From Imbricaverruca yamaguchii (lineage: Eukaryota > Arthropoda > Thecostraca > Neoverrucidae): DNA of 64,000 bases. The first letter of the stretch is position 1, and each line of letters starts with the position of its first letter. A program made the translations under genes and the position numbers. The DNA is taken from contig JAOTOL010000905.1 of assembly GCA_034440575.1 (NCBI GenBank), positions 97,264-161,263 on the forward strand, written 5' to 3'. Of this stretch, positions 11,812-22,702 are shown one piece after another. Below the pieces are notes generated by a model that was not told the origin of the DNA, did not search any database, and was given only the letters and a program-made list of their open reading frames with translations.

Positions 11812-12497
11812 TACTGCCATTCGGTGTGTACTGGTGGAGACAATATACCTCTGTTCGGTGTGTAGTGGTGGAGACAATATACCGCTGTTCGGTGTGTACT
11901 GGTGAAGACAATATACCGCTGTTCGGTGTGTAGTGGTGGCTACAATATACCCTGTTCGGTGTGTACTGATGAAGACAATATACCGCTGTTCGGTGTGTAC
12001 TGGTGGAGACAATATACCTCTGTTCGGTGTGTACTGATGAAGACAATATACCGCTGTTCGGTGTGTAGTGGTGGAGACAATATACCTCTGTTCGGTGTGT
12101 ACTGGTGGAGACAATATACCGCTGTTCGGTGTGTAGTGGTGGCTACAATATACCGTTGTTCGGTGTGTAGTGGTGGAGACAATATACCGCTGTTCGGTGT
12201 GTAGTGGTGGAGACAATATACCGCTGTTCGGTGTGTAGTGGTGGAGACAATATACCGCTGTTCGGTGTGTAGTGGTGGAGACAATATACCGCTGTTCGGT
12301 GTGTAGTGGTGGAAACAATATACTGCTGTTCGGTGTGTAGTAGTGGAGACAACATACCGCTGTTCGGTGTGTACTGGTGGAGACAATATACCGCTGTTCG
12401 GTGTGTACTGGTGGAGACAATATACCGCTGTTCGGTGTGTAGTGGTGGAGACAATATACCGCTGTTAGGTGTGTAGTGGTGGAGACAATATACCGTC
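11812..12497. repeat. minisatellite, 34-bp unit
   Basis: About 20 copies of a 34-bp unit (tgttcggtgtgtagtggtgg then agacaatataccgc) with tac/tag and ggag/gaag variants. The HTEQRYIVSTTTHR-type translations are frame artefacts. No exon is recognised at either edge. Confidence 0.96.
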
Positions 12498-13099
12498 GGC
12501 AAGCATGGTTGGAGATGCCGGGCGGGTCAGGATTATGTAAGTGTTGCTAAACACGTACTGTTTTAATCGTATAATGTCTAACTGTGGGTGTTGTGACCCC
12601 ATAAGTCAGCCGACCGACCATGCCCCGCATATGTCGCGTCTAGTACTGTTCCGTCCGGCGCCGGCAACGCGGTCACCGGCCCTCGTCGGACCCGAATCAG
12701 CGTTTTGCAGGCCGACGCCGGGCAACCGTGACGCGTGCCTTGTCTTCCGATCGTGGTCGAGCCAGGGGCGGTGGCCAGACCCCCGCTGACAGAGCGTCCA
12801 ACACCGTCGAGCCGCGCAGGCCTGTCGCTGTCGGTCGCACGTGTAAATTAATAACTGTATTTCGGCCTCCAAGTTTATAATTAAAGTCAATCGCTGTCGA
12901 CTGTCGGCCTGGAATATTGTTGCGAGCGTCTTTTCTGTCTTCGAGCGTCGCCACATATTCACTCTACTTTCTGCACAATTTATCGTGCAGAGAACATATG
13001 ATTTTTGCGACCGGGGTGATTCGTACACGAAGTCGAGACCCTAGACTATTCACGAGCCTACAAGAACGACCTTCACTACAATTCCCCCATAGTTTGCTA

Positions 13100-13560
13100 T
13101 CTTGTTAATGTTATTTGCGATTTTCCGTATTCAACCCGAAAAGTGACCGGAAAATAAAGACTTTGAACCCCTGACCTGGTGAGAGATCGCCGGGTTTCCT
13201 TGTAAGTGTCGCCAAGGAACCAGATGCTCCCCATCCAGGGGATGGAGTGAAAATAGCCTGTGATTTCAGCGAGCTTCTCATCGGACGCTTCTCCCTCGCA
13301 GTCAGGGGAAAATGTTGCGCACGTGCCTAAAAATGGCTCACGAGCTATTTTTCGTCGCTTGTGGCTTCTGTAAACACATACAAAACCAATATTCCGCTTC
13401 ATCGCGTGTGACGTCAGCCGTTTCATTGCCCAAGTCTTCCGCTTCAGCCAGAACCGAGTCCAGCAAAACGCCAGCACCGATCATTCCATAGACATTACCA
13501 GAGTAAATCACCCAAAATACACCGCTCTGCTCGGTTGGCACACCATGCGTGCACGGTCAC
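13100..13560 (-). pseudogene. possible exon or gene remnant with two overlapping non-repetitive frames
   Basis: On the minus strand, a putative acceptor (ccaaccgagcag) precedes an open frame beginning SGVFWVIYSGNVYGMIGAGV and continuing to a stop near 13338. Just downstream, another frame carries CATFSPDCEGEASDEKLAE and ITGYFHSIPWMGSIWFLG. Both read like protein rather than repeat, and the change of frame would fit a frameshifted remnant or an unrecognised short intron. No family recognised. Confidence 0.3.
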
Positions 13561-13591
13561 CTTCCCTGTGCGAGGCACGACACCGACACAC

Positions 13592-13925
13592 CGCAGGTGG
13601 TCTCGCCAGCGCCACGCGGGACGGCGAACAGCAGCAGGCCGTCTCGCCAGCGCCACGCGGGACGGCGAACAGCAGCAGCACGTCTCACCAGCACCACGCG
13701 GGACGGCGAACAGCAGCAGCACGTCTCACCAGCACCACGCGGGACGGCGAACAGCAGCAGGCCGTCTCACCAGCACCACGCGGGACGGCGAACAGCAGCA
13801 GGCCGTCTCACCAGCACCACGCGGGACGGCGAACAGCAGCAGGCCATCTCACCAGCACCACGCGGGACGGCGAACAGCAGCAGGCCGTCTCACCAGCACC
13901 ACGCGGGACGGCGAACAGCAGCAGG
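13592..13925. repeat. minisatellite, 41-bp unit
   Basis: Eight copies of a 41-bp unit (cagcaccacgcgggacggcg, then aacagcagcaggccgtctcac). On the minus strand each unit contains GTGCTG|GTGAGAC, a donor-like junction, as in the splice-edge arrays elsewhere. No exon could be confirmed here. Confidence 0.95.
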
Positions 13926-14084
13926 ACACACAGGCGGGGGGGGCACGGCCGGCGAGACGGTGGCGGCCAGTGCACCACACTCGACTGAGATCAAACACAG
14001 GCAGCGGAGGGAGCCCGCTCCACTTCAGAGTCGCGCCGACCCGCGACGTGACGCGTCACGGAACAGCGCAGACGTCACAGGCCG

Positions 14085-14330
14085 ACCACGTGACGTCACC
14101 GTCCTGCCACATGACGTCGGAAACCGACCACATGACGTCACAGTCCGGCCACATGACGTCGGAAACCGACCACATGACGTCACCGTCCGGCCACATGACG
14201 TCACCGTCCGACCACATGACGTCACAGTCCGACCACATGACGTCAGAGTACCGACCACATGACGTCACAGTCCGACCACATGACGTCAGAGACCGACCAC
14301 ATGATGTCACAGTCCGGCCACTGACATCCC
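14085..14330. repeat. 21-bp tandem repeat with embedded CRE palindromes
   Basis: About eleven units of accacatgacgtcacagtccg type. Eight contain the perfect palindrome TGACGTCA, the cAMP-response element bound by CREB/ATF factors. Whether it acts as regulatory DNA is unknown. Confidence 0.9.
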
Positions 14331-14379
14331 TGTGTGGAGCCGGAGGCTGACAAACGAAGGCCACGTAGTTAGCAAAAGG

Positions 14380-14700
14380 GATGGCTCTCTTTCCTCACTC
14401 TGGGAACGGATGCCCCATTCGGGGATGGCTTTCCTGCCTCACTCTGGAAATGGATTCCTCATTCGGGGATGGCCTTTCTTTCCTCATTTTGGGGATGGTT
14501 CCTCACTTAAAAATGGCTTGTTTTCCTCATTCTAGGGAAACCTTTCTTTCCTCACTTTGGGGATGATTCCCCACTCAGAACCAGCTTTCTTTCCTCACTT
14601 TGGGATGGATTCCCCACTCAGGAATAGCTTTCTTTCTTCACTTTGGGGATGGATTCCCCATTTAGGAATAGCTTTCTTTCCTCATTTTGCATGTGAGGAA
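14380..14700. repeat. degenerate tandem repeat, about 45-50 bp unit
   Basis: Recurring 'tttcctcactttggggatgg.ttccccactcaggaat' units with indels. The frames give FPHSGNGF-type repeats. Not coding. Confidence 0.85.
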
Positions 14701-14927
14701 AGAAAGACGTTTCTTTCCGATCCGTTTCAGCTCGCGCTTCCCTCCACCTGACCTGACCTGACCTGACAGGCAAAATCCTACCGCACACGGCATGGATGGC
14801 CTGGAGCAGGACACCTGGAGGCCTTCAGCAGGAGCGAGGCCCGGCCAGCGAGGTGATCACCAGGTGGTGAGGTGAGGTCCGTCGCCCTTTCCCAGCCGCC
14901 CACATTCGCACACTACCTGAGGCATTG

Positions 14928-15065
14928 CTAAACCGGCCTGGGATAGGTCTAAACCGGCCTGGGATAGGTCTAAACTGGCCTGGGATAGTTCTAAACCGAC
15001 CTGGGATAGGTCTAAACTGGCCTGGGATAGGTCTAAACCGGCCTGGGATAGGTCTAAACCGGCGT
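14928..15065. repeat. 21-bp tandem repeat
   Basis: Seven copies of ctaaaccggcctgggatagg plus t. No exon recognised beside it. Confidence 0.93.
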
Positions 15066-15439
15066 TCAATGGTGTGAATTTTGCGAACCCGAAGACATGT
15101 CCACACGGCCGGCGGATTTCCACAAGAAGCCTGGTGGCAGGTGCTGCCTGAACTCACGCGCGCTCCCTGATTTCTCGAGCGACTACAAACAACGCAGCGC
15201 CCTTCAGCAATTTAATTGAACAATTGAATTGAGAACACATTTGCGATCGGTGATGAGATGATGAACATTGCGTGAGGCGATGAAGATTGACAACACATTC
15301 ATATTACACACAAATAGGACCGAAAGACACTACAGGATGACCACAGAGCAGGGTCGACGCCAAGGACAGCTGTTTTGCCGCGAACGGTCACCTGACCCAC
15401 GGACCACGCCCTCAGGGCACAGGGCATCTGACCCCACAA

Positions 15440-15595
15440 CTCTGCCTCGGCAGCGCAATGTCAGCCGGACGTCCGACGCGCCGCCACGCGTCCAGACAAT
15501 GCCCGGGTCGTCGAGACGACCACAAACTGAGCGGTCGGTGGGACTCGAACCCACGCCCCGTCACGGCCGGCTCACAGGTCGCATCCCCGGGAAAA
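15440..15595 (-). mobile_element. tRNA-derived SINE-like element
   Basis: The minus strand contains the B-box-like gggttcgagtcccaccgacc, preceded by gaccgt..gagccggccgtgac. The A box is degenerate, so this is a decayed SINE head rather than a tRNA gene. Confidence 0.45.
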
Positions 15596-15989
15596 AAAAA
15601 CGAAAAAAAACAGACAAACGAAGAACATGCGCACCGAAAATGCGCACGTCAAAAACGCCAGCAATACCACTGGCTCGGCAGCGTTGGTAGCTAAACAAAC
15701 AGTCATCGACGCGATCAAACAAAGCGTAAAGCGTGTCGGTTTTGTCACAGACTGGGCGCGAATCCCAGTGATCACAGCAATTATCAGACCTCCACCTATC
15801 AGACCAGGCCGCAGACCTCCACCCCTCAGACCAGGCCTCCACCTTCTCAGACCAGGCCGCAGTCCTTCCTCGCACCAGCCCTCATAATTACAATTATCCA
15901 CACCAGTCTCGCGACCTTCCTCGCACTAGTTCCCTGAGACCTTCCTCGGCCTTGTGCCCAGACCGGTCGCCACGCCAGTCCCGCCGCCA

Positions 15990-16265
15990 GACGTTCCCCG
16001 TCAGCCGGTGACCTCAGACCCTGGGCTGGTAGCCTCAGACCCTAGGTCGGTGACCCTGGCGTCTTGGTGTGTAGGTGACCTCAAACCTCGGACCTCAGAC
16101 CCTGACGTCTCGGTATACCGGTGACCTCAGACCCTGGGCCGGTGACCCTGACGTCTCGGTGTGCCGGTGACCTCAGACCCTGGGCCGGTGTGTCGGTGAC
16201 CTCAGACCCTGGGCCGGCGACCCGGACGTCTCCATGTGTCGATGACCTCAGGCCCTGACGTCTCG
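15990..16265. repeat. degenerate tandem repeat, about 45-bp unit
   Basis: Units of ggtgacctcagaccctgggc followed by cggtgaccctgacgtctcggtgtg. It lies just downstream of the stop codon of the zinc-finger gene, so it would fall in its 3' UTR or 3' flank. Confidence 0.85.
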
Positions 16266-16308
16266 GTGTGTCGGTGACCTCGGACCCTGGGCCGGCGCCG
16301 CTGACGGC

Positions 16309-16503
16309 TCAGCGTGTCGGCGCCGTCACACCTTGGGCCGCGGCGCCGCCACCAGTGCCGTGCACGCTCCTGTTGTGCACCTTGAGCGCGCTGGTGGTGA
16401 GGAAGCCGCGGCCGCACGGCTCGCACCTGTGCGGCCGCCGGTCCGTGTGCACCCACTCGTGCGTCTTGAGGTTGCTCCGGTCGCGGAACTGCCGGCCGCA
16501 CAC
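16309..16503 (-). CDS. C2H2 zinc-finger protein, terminal exon (end of ZF4, ZF5, stop)
   Basis: 195 nt on the minus strand with acceptor gtgcccggcggccggcag, phase 0, and stop TGA at 16309-16311. It begins VCGRQFRDRSNLKTHEWVH, which completes finger 4: the first Cys is the last-but-one residue of the previous exon (..PFMCG|VCGR..). Linker TDRRPHR follows, then finger 5 CEPCGRGFLTTSALKVHNRS with VH. The C-terminal tail (GTGGGAAAQGVTAPTR) has no known motif. DNA binding in the nucleus is known for the family; the target is not predictable. Confidence 0.88.
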   Translation of the reverse strand: MCGRQFRDRSNLKTHEWVHTDRRPHRCEPCGRGFLTTSALKVHNRSVHGTGGGAAAQGVTAPTR

Positions 16504-16504
16504 C

Positions 16505-16990
16505 TGCCGGCCGCCGGGCACACGGGTCATACGGGTCACGTGGTGACTCGCACGGCACCGGGTCATGTGGGTCACACAGGTCACGTGGTGACTCGTAAGG
16601 CCGCCGGGTCACACGGGTCACGTGGGTCACGTGGTGACTCGTACGGCCGCCGGGTCTTGGGTCACCGGGTCACTGGTGGGTCACGGGCGGTCATGTGGGT
16701 CATATGGGTCACCTAGCGACTCGTATGGCCGCGGGCCACCCGGGTCATACGGGTCACGTGGCGCATCGTACGGCCGCCGGGCACACGGGTCATATTGGTC
16801 ACGTGGTGACTCGCACGGCCGCCGGGCACCTGGGTCACGGGCGGTCACGTGGCTGATCGTATGGCCGCGGGTCATCTGGGTCATATGGGTCACCTAGCGA
16901 CTCGTACGGCCGCCGGGGTCATACGGGTCACGTGGCGGATCGTACGGCCGCGGGTCATGTGGGTCACCTGGGTCACGTGGGGTCATGGTT
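16505..16990. repeat. minisatellite abutting the acceptor of the last zinc-finger exon
   Basis: About 35-bp units containing cacgtggtgactcgtacggc and cgccgggtcacacgggt. Many copies include the E-box CACGTG. The array begins within a few bases of the acceptor at 16504, on the intron side. Confidence 0.9.
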
Positions 16991-17305
16991 CGTGCGGTTC
17001 GTGTGCATAGGTGTGCAATGTCAACTGCACACCCAAATATCGGGCACAGGTGCGATCGGAAGAAACCTATTGAAGAAAAAACATGAATTCAGATCCGCCG
17101 GAGTATGCGTGAAACGTGAAAACTACCAAATCTGATATGGGCCGGGTCAAATATCAATGAAGAAGTTCAACGCCACGTGCAGTAAGAGTAAGGTGTAAGC
17201 CAATAACAACCTCAACAATCGCATCCACTATCGTACAACAAATACTGACACTCACTAATAGAGACAATAATATAGAGTTAGAGAGATAGAGATAGTCACT
17301 CACTG

Positions 17306-17599
17306 CAGTGTAAAATAATTCACCATGTGGCCTGGAAATGCATAGTTAATGGAGTTGTGGTATTTCATCCTCGTCTTCGGTTTTTACCATTTTGCCACAT
17401 GATGTATTTGCCACATGATGTATGTGCAGTCATGCACACAACTGCAAAATAATGTAAAATTGCATGTGACTGAAGCGAAAGGCATTCTGCTTTTCAATCC
17501 TTCAGTGGCAATCATTTATTTTCTTCCACTCTTTCACCATTCCCAAGCAACTTCTTCCTTCATCCACACAGTTAATGGTGAAGTAACTTTAGAACACTG
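17306..17599 (+). mobile_element. hAT-like MITE, copy 1
   Basis: 294 bp with terminal inverted repeats (CAGTGTAAAATAATTCACCA at the left; the right end is its imperfect inverse, ending CACTG). Flanks actcactg / actcgctg form an 8-bp target duplication with one difference. No transposase. It lies in the intron between the last two exons of the zinc-finger gene. Confidence 0.88.
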
Positions 17600-17768
17600 A
17601 CTCGCTGACACTCAATAAATAGTACACCCGGACACCGGAAGTCGAGTGGAAGAGCATGGCCCCGGGCCCCGACAGCTCTCTGGGAGAGCCCGGCCCCGCA
17701 CCGCAGCAGCTCTCCAGAACCGGATCCAGACCGCTATCCGGGAGAGCCCCGCCCCTCCCCGGCCTTAC

Positions 17769-17884
17769 CCCGCACATGAAGGGTTTCTCGTCCGTGTGGG
17801 TGCGCATGTGGCCCTTGAACACGCTGCTCGACACGAACCCCTTGCCGCAGATGCTGCACATGTAGGGCGTGTCGTTGTTGTGCC
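17769..17884 (-). CDS. C2H2 zinc-finger protein, exon with ZF3
   Basis: 116 nt on the minus strand. Acceptor gtgtgtcccgttgcag (good pyrimidine tract), entry phase 1; donor GGG|GTAAGG, exit phase 0. The first full codon is the His that completes finger 2 from the preceding exon (HLR-R|H). Then comes YMCSICGKGFVSSSVFKGHM with RTH (finger 3), linker TDEKPF, and the first Cys of finger 4. Both phases fit the neighbouring exons exactly. Confidence 0.9.
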
Positions 17885-17994
17885 CTGCAACGGGACACAC
17901 AACGGTGACGTCATATGTATACGTACGCACACACATATGAGTGAAGTCTACAGCTTGCAGTAAAGGGATACAACAGTCTACAGCTACCAATACA

Positions 17995-18295
17995 TACCAG
18001 CGACGTCATACTACAACCTGCAGAGGTCGCACACCAGTGACGTCATACTACAGCCTGCAGAGGTCACACCAGTGACGTCATACTACAACCTGCAGAGGAC
18101 ACACACCAGTGACGTCATACTACAGTCTGGAGATGTCACACACCAGTTTGTTTGTTTATTGGGTAGTTCACGACGCACTTTATGCACATTCACGGCTAAT
18201 GGCGCCGCCCACACTGTTTCGCTGGGACAAAAACCAATGACGTCATACTACAACCTGCAGAGGACACACACCAGTGACATCATTACATAGCTTGC
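17995..18295. repeat. degenerate tandem repeat with CRE motifs, interrupted by a SINE fragment
   Basis: About 36-bp units of ccagtgacgtcatactacag then cctgcagaggtcacacac. A family A SINE tail lies at 18148-18228 (tttgtttattgggtagttca through cacactgtttcgctggga). It is in the intron upstream of the ZF3 exon. Confidence 0.85.
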
Positions 18296-18649
18296 AGCAG
18301 GCATACAGTAGTGAAATCACACGACAGCGTGCAGCCGCACAGAACAGTGACGGTGTGCCGCAGATAAAGAGGGACACATTAGATACGTCGCACTGCAGCA
18401 GCAGTAAGCAGGAAGTAAAACAACTTACGGTATCAAAAACATGTTCACAGCTGCCATTTTGACCTCCAACATCATCTCACTCGTCTCCGTCTCCATCTGC
18501 ATCTTCACATCTCTCTACATATCTCCCTCACACTCTCCTTACATTTACATATATGCATCATCTATATCTACATCTACCTCTATTGCAATGCTTTTACCAA
18601 TCTTCACCCCTCTTTCTATCTCTTCATCACCCTCTCTCTTTATATCTAT

Positions 18650-18905
18650 ATCTACATGCATCACCTATATCATGCATCACCTATATCTATATGCATCACC
18701 TATATCTATATGCATCACCTATATCTATATGCATCACCTATATCTATATACATCACCTATATCTATATGCATCACCTATATCTATATGCATCACCTATAT
18801 CTATATGCATCACCTATATCTATATGCATCACCTATATCTATATACATCACCTATATCTATATGCATCACCTATATCTACATGCATCACCTATATCCACC
18901 TCCAT
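18650..18905. repeat. 18-bp tandem repeat in a TCT/CA-rich tract
   Basis: About 13 copies of catcacctatatctatatg, flanked from 18480 by pyrimidine-rich sequence. Intronic in the zinc-finger model. Confidence 0.93.
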
Positions 18906-19053
18906 CTCCACCTGCACCTGCACCTGCCGTGTCGACTACTCACTAATGGGCCGGTGAGGTCACCTAGTAGCCCCGCCACCTAGCGGTATCATGCGAAGCT
19001 GGACTTCATATTCAGCTCGCGGCATGCACACTCCAACAGTGTCGACTACTCAC

Positions 19054-19138
19054 GGCGCAGGTGGTTGGTCAGGTGTGACGTCCAGCGGAAGGTCTGGCCG
19101 CAGACGTGGCAGTGCAGGGGCCGCTCGCCCGTGTGGGT
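19054..19138 (-). CDS. C2H2 zinc-finger protein, exon with ZF2
   Basis: 85 nt on the minus strand. Acceptor cgtgtctccggcag, phase 0; donor CGCC|GTGAGT, phase 1. It begins THTGERPLHC: the His completes finger 1 from the preceding exon (LVKHKQ|TH), and TGERP is the canonical interfinger linker. Finger 2 follows (CHVCGQTFRWTSHLTNHLR) and is completed in the next exon. Two fingers reconstituted across introns with correct spacing make this exon secure. Confidence 0.92.
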
Positions 19139-19355
19139 CTGCCGGAGACACGTGCCGTGACGCAGCAGCACGATGGAAATGAAAAATATTATCTATTATC
19201 TAAAAATATTATATAAAAACATTCGGAGGATATGGGGAAACCGGAGCATGAAGCACTTAACTTGGAACAGCAGCCAAGAGAGCAGGAGATCTCCGTTGCA
19301 GCATAAGAAAAATATTATCATTTGCATACATGTATAAACTATCCAGAGGCATCCT

Positions 19356-19534
19356 GTTTGTTTGTTGGTTGGTTCACGACGCACTTCATGCACATTCACG
19401 GCTAATGGCGCCGCCCACACTGTTTCGCCGGTGGGCCGCATAATTGAGAAATGTCCCGAGCGGCGCTAGTGTCGAACCCGGGACCTTTGGTACCCAGAGC
19501 CCAACACCTTAACTACTCGGCCACCCCCCCCCCC
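19356..19534 (-). mobile_element. SINE family A, near full length
   Basis: Reverse complement of family A from tail to A box (ctactcggccacccc). Flanking direct repeats are ccagaggcatcct (19343-19355) and ccagagtcatcct (19535-19547), one mismatch in 13. The 5' end carries a run of C that probably reflects length noise. Confidence 0.88.
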
Positions 19535-19754
19535 CCAGAGTCATCCTAGTTAGGGATCTTCGAGATTTTGGCGGCGGACGAGATGCAGCAGTAAAGCGCG
19601 CCATTTGGGCCGCAGGACGGGAGCGAGGGGAAGCGAGGGGAAGCGAGGGGAAGGGAGGCGTTTCGGGGCTGTCCTGCCGCAGGCGCGGGATCCCGCACCA
19701 TACCGAGCACAGGGCACCGCTGGGAAGGCGCTCAGCTGACACCCGGTGAGAACG

Positions 19755-19830
19755 TCCATCTTCTATTGTCCAATTTACTGTGTCCAATTGTACTGCGTCC
19801 AATTATTACTGTGTCCAATCGTACTGCGTC
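19755..19830. repeat. short degenerate tandem (tgtccaat..tactg)
   Basis: Four imperfect units of about 18-20 bp built on 'tgtccaattgtactgcg'. Intronic in the zinc-finger model. Confidence 0.7.
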
Positions 19831-20244
19831 AAATTTGCGCAGAGCTCCATGAATGTCAGAAATAAGCGACACCCATTTCCAGATAGCGGCACAGTGCACA
19901 TTTGACGATTCGCGACGACTCACACGTTTGAGATGCGACGAGAGATGCGAGACGCGTGCCTGATATTCGGCAGAGGAGCCTGAGTGCGGATATGATGTCT
20001 TATATTTCGGCACATGTGAATTAAAGAAAGCTGAACACTACCTACACCGGCCGAAGTTCGCTGCAATCTTCCCGATTTGTTTGCTCATCCGACGAATATT
20101 CCAAACGAACCTCAAACTGCCTCGCTGCACGTATCACGCTACATGACGGCATAACCACATAACCGGCGGCCGACAACTCAAATTCTGAGTGAAAGACTTG
20201 ACACTCGATTCGCGGTAGAAAACCAGCTACCGTCGGTGAGGGTG

Positions 20245-20370
20245 TCGGTGGGTCCGGGGCGGGGGGGGACGGTGGGACGGGGGGGCGGGACGGGGGGCGG
20301 GGCGGGGCGTGGCGGGGCGGGGCGAGGCGAGGCGAGGCGAGGGGGCAGGCGGGGCGGGGCGGGCCGAGCC
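20245..20370. repeat. G-rich low-complexity tract
   Basis: Runs such as ggggcggggcggggcg with few interruptions. It could form G-quadruplexes; length accuracy is doubtful. Confidence 0.8.
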
Positions 20371-20474
20371 AGCCGTTCAGGTGGACCTTTCTCGTGACGA
20401 TCGACCATCGATCCTGTCGTGTCGAGGTTCGCCGACACGACGGGAAACTCGCTTGCGCTGCATCCTAATCCACA

Positions 20475-20665
20475 ACAATTGACCCGCAACAATGGTTCCA
20501 TAGCAATGGTTCCACAACAATGGACCCGCAACAATGGTTCCATAGCAATGGTTCACAACAATGGACCCGCAACAATGGTTCCATAGCAATGGTTCCACAA
20601 CAATGGACCCGCAATAATGGTTCCATAGCAATGGTTCCACAACAACGGATCCGCGGCAATGGATC
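20475..20665. repeat. tandem repeat of about 14/30-bp units
   Basis: Alternating gacccgcaacaatggttcca and tagcaatggttccacaacaa units, about six copies of the composite. Intronic in the zinc-finger model. Confidence 0.93.
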
Positions 20666-20689
20666 TAATTGGACTGTGGCTTTACGCCG

Positions 20690-20826
20690 CACTCAGCGGC
20701 TGAGGCCACATGACATCGCCTGCCTCTCACCCTGACAGGAAGGGCGGGCATCGCGGGGAATCGAACCCACGTACCGCTGGCTTTCCAGGCGCTCAGCCTA
20801 ACCACTGAGCTACCGACGCCCCCCGC
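20690..20826 (-). mobile_element. tRNA-derived SINE, family E
   Basis: The minus strand has a tRNA-like head with A box (tagctcagtggttaggctga) and B box (gtgggttcgattccccgcg). A non-tRNA body follows (ggtgagaggcaggcgatgtc) ending near gcggcgtaaagccacagtcc. The 5' and 3' acceptor-stem halves do not pair, so it is not a functional tRNA. Confidence 0.65.
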
Positions 20827-21567
20827 GGGAACGGATATGCAACCGCTTGTTCGGATCATGAACTTACACATCGTACACCTTCTGGCACGTGTTGGGAGAG
20901 CAAGGCGTGCAGCAAGAACAGGCGCACGACTTCATGATCACAATATAATTGTTTTAAATGTAATATCGTGAAGCTTTGTCTGGCACCGAAATGGCATTGC
21001 CTGGCATTGTCTGGCACCGAAATCCGATATTGCTGCTTTGCGCGACAAATACTGAATCAATAATGGACAGGCTACACCACACCCGCTGAGTAGCCGAAAC
21101 GAGTACAAAAGGCCACTGAGCCATTAGTTCCCAAACATACGTTGGCGGCGGATAGCACTTCACGCAGCGATATTCTAGACGGGTTACGGCTCACCTACAA
21201 AGGGGACTTTCGGCATGAAATCGACGCCCCACCCCGCTTCCGCTCTGAGTATCAATGGTCCGCTGGACATTCCAGAACTTCTATTGCTGGTCATTTAGCT
21301 TGCTTTGCAACGGAAAACAATTTCTGTTGCGAACGAACATGAACATGTTGCGGGGTAGCTTACAACTTAAAATACGCTCAAATGTACACAGGCGCGTGAC
21401 AACACTGATGGAATAACAGAAGCGTGCGAATCTGCTGGGAACAGGCCACATCACAACGCTCCGGAAGGAACACTTCGCCCAACCCCTGCTGGTGGATACT
21501 TTAATCGCCTATGCTGCAATTATGCTATACAAACCTGGACTTTGAGGCGAAAATATTGGGACATTAC

Positions 21568-21722
21568 AGTTCGGTTGGTTGGTTGGTTTTTTTAGACACA
21601 TCGACCGCTGAGTCATGTAGCGTCGACAATAAGATTGGTCGCGGGCGAAGAGTAGCGCAGGTGACCCACAACCTTTCGATTGTGAGCGAGCAACTTACCA
21701 CTAGGCTACTCTCCTCGAACGA
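21568..21722 (-). mobile_element. SINE family B, diverged copy
   Basis: Contains the family B tail (acacatcgaccgctgagtca), core (ttggtcgcgggcgaagagta) and head (caacctttcgattgtgagcg). Internal point changes and small indels compared with better copies. Confidence 0.8.
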
Positions 21723-21984
21723 GAATTTGTTCTGGCACCAACACCTGCCGTTAACCTCCCGATCAGTTTTGGGTATGTTTCTCACACTGCGAGGACTTTC
21801 TAGTATTGGTTTTTAAACTTCCTTCAATCTTACATCGCCAAAAGAATCAGCACGCAATTTTCAGGAGGAATCAGTACGTTGTTGGTACCACAAAAAATCG
21901 TTGCGCTATTCTAAACGACAAGCACCCAGGACAAGGCCGCAAGCCCATCCCAGCTTGGTGCAACTTCTGTTGTTACAGGCGCTA

Positions 21985-22110
21985 CGACTGTCGGACCGCA
22001 CAGCGTCGCCAATCTCTCAGACCGACGTCGGCGAAAAGCAGCGATAAGTGGGACTCGAACCCACAGCATTCCAGTTTTGAGGCGGGCGCCTTACTCCCGG
22101 ACCGCCCCCC
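21985..22110 (-). mobile_element. SINE family C-like fragment
   Basis: On the plus strand, cgaaaagcagcgataagtgg then gactcgaacccacagcattc resembles the B-box side of a tRNA SINE head. It runs into a 20-C tract at 22106-22124. Confidence 0.45.
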
Positions 22111-22124
22111 CCCCCCCCCCCCCC

Positions 22125-22510
22125 AGCACCCACCTGTTTGTGTTTAACCAGGTGGCCGTGCCAACCCGGACCCCCAACAACTGTTTGTGTTTGAGTGCAA
22201 CGGGCACAGGATCGGAAACCCGGGTACCATGTTGTGTGTTTGCCAGCGGCATTAACCATAAATAGTTGTTAGAAAGGGCACAAGATTTCATTAGAACGCA
22301 TCATAAGTAGATCGCCACCTTTGGTGTGTTTGACCGTGGAAGGTGGTTTTCCGATACTTAACTCCGCAGACCCCCGACCGCCCCCCCAGCGCCCACCTGT
22401 TTGTGTTTGACCAGGTGGCCGCGCCAGACTCCCGGACCGCCCCCCCCAGCACCCACCTGTTTGTGTTTGACCAGGTGGCCGCGCCAGACGAACGCCTTGC
22501 CGCACACGTC
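22125..22510. repeat. three to four duplicated copies of the ZF1 exon end and donor
   Basis: Copies at about 22125-22160 (diverged), 22395-22425 and 22449-22490 of the segment cacctgtttgtgtttgacca followed by ggtggccgcgcc. On the minus strand this is the last part of finger 1 plus CAG|GTGGGTG. The copy joined to unique finger sequence is the exon at 22457-22603. Confidence 0.85.
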
Positions 22511-22603
22511 GCACTCGTGGCAGCGGTCGTACACGTACTTGGTCTTGGTGCGGCCCGGGGTGCGCGGGTCCGCCACCACGTACTTACGGCGCGCCTTCAT
22601 GCC
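22457..22603 (-). CDS. C2H2 zinc-finger protein, exon with ZF1
   Basis: 147 nt on the minus strand, phase 0 at both ends. Acceptor gcggtcgtgtcggcag; donor CAG|GTGGGT. It starts GMKARRKYVVADPRTPGRTK, a basic stretch that could serve nuclear import, followed by finger 1 YDRCHECDVCGKAFVWRGHL with VKHKQ. The second His of the finger comes from the next exon (|TH). The donor is followed by duplicated copies of this exon end. Confidence 0.9.
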
Positions 22604-22702
22604 CTGCCGACACGACCGCACGGTGACATGCGGTGACCTCACCGTCACCCCACGGTCACCTGGCCAGCACGCCTGCACGGTGACCTCACCGTCACCCCAT
22701 GG

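Noticed and set aside
20745..20826. tRNA gene on the minus strand
   Set aside because: Acceptor-stem halves do not pair, and a SINE-like body continues 3'.
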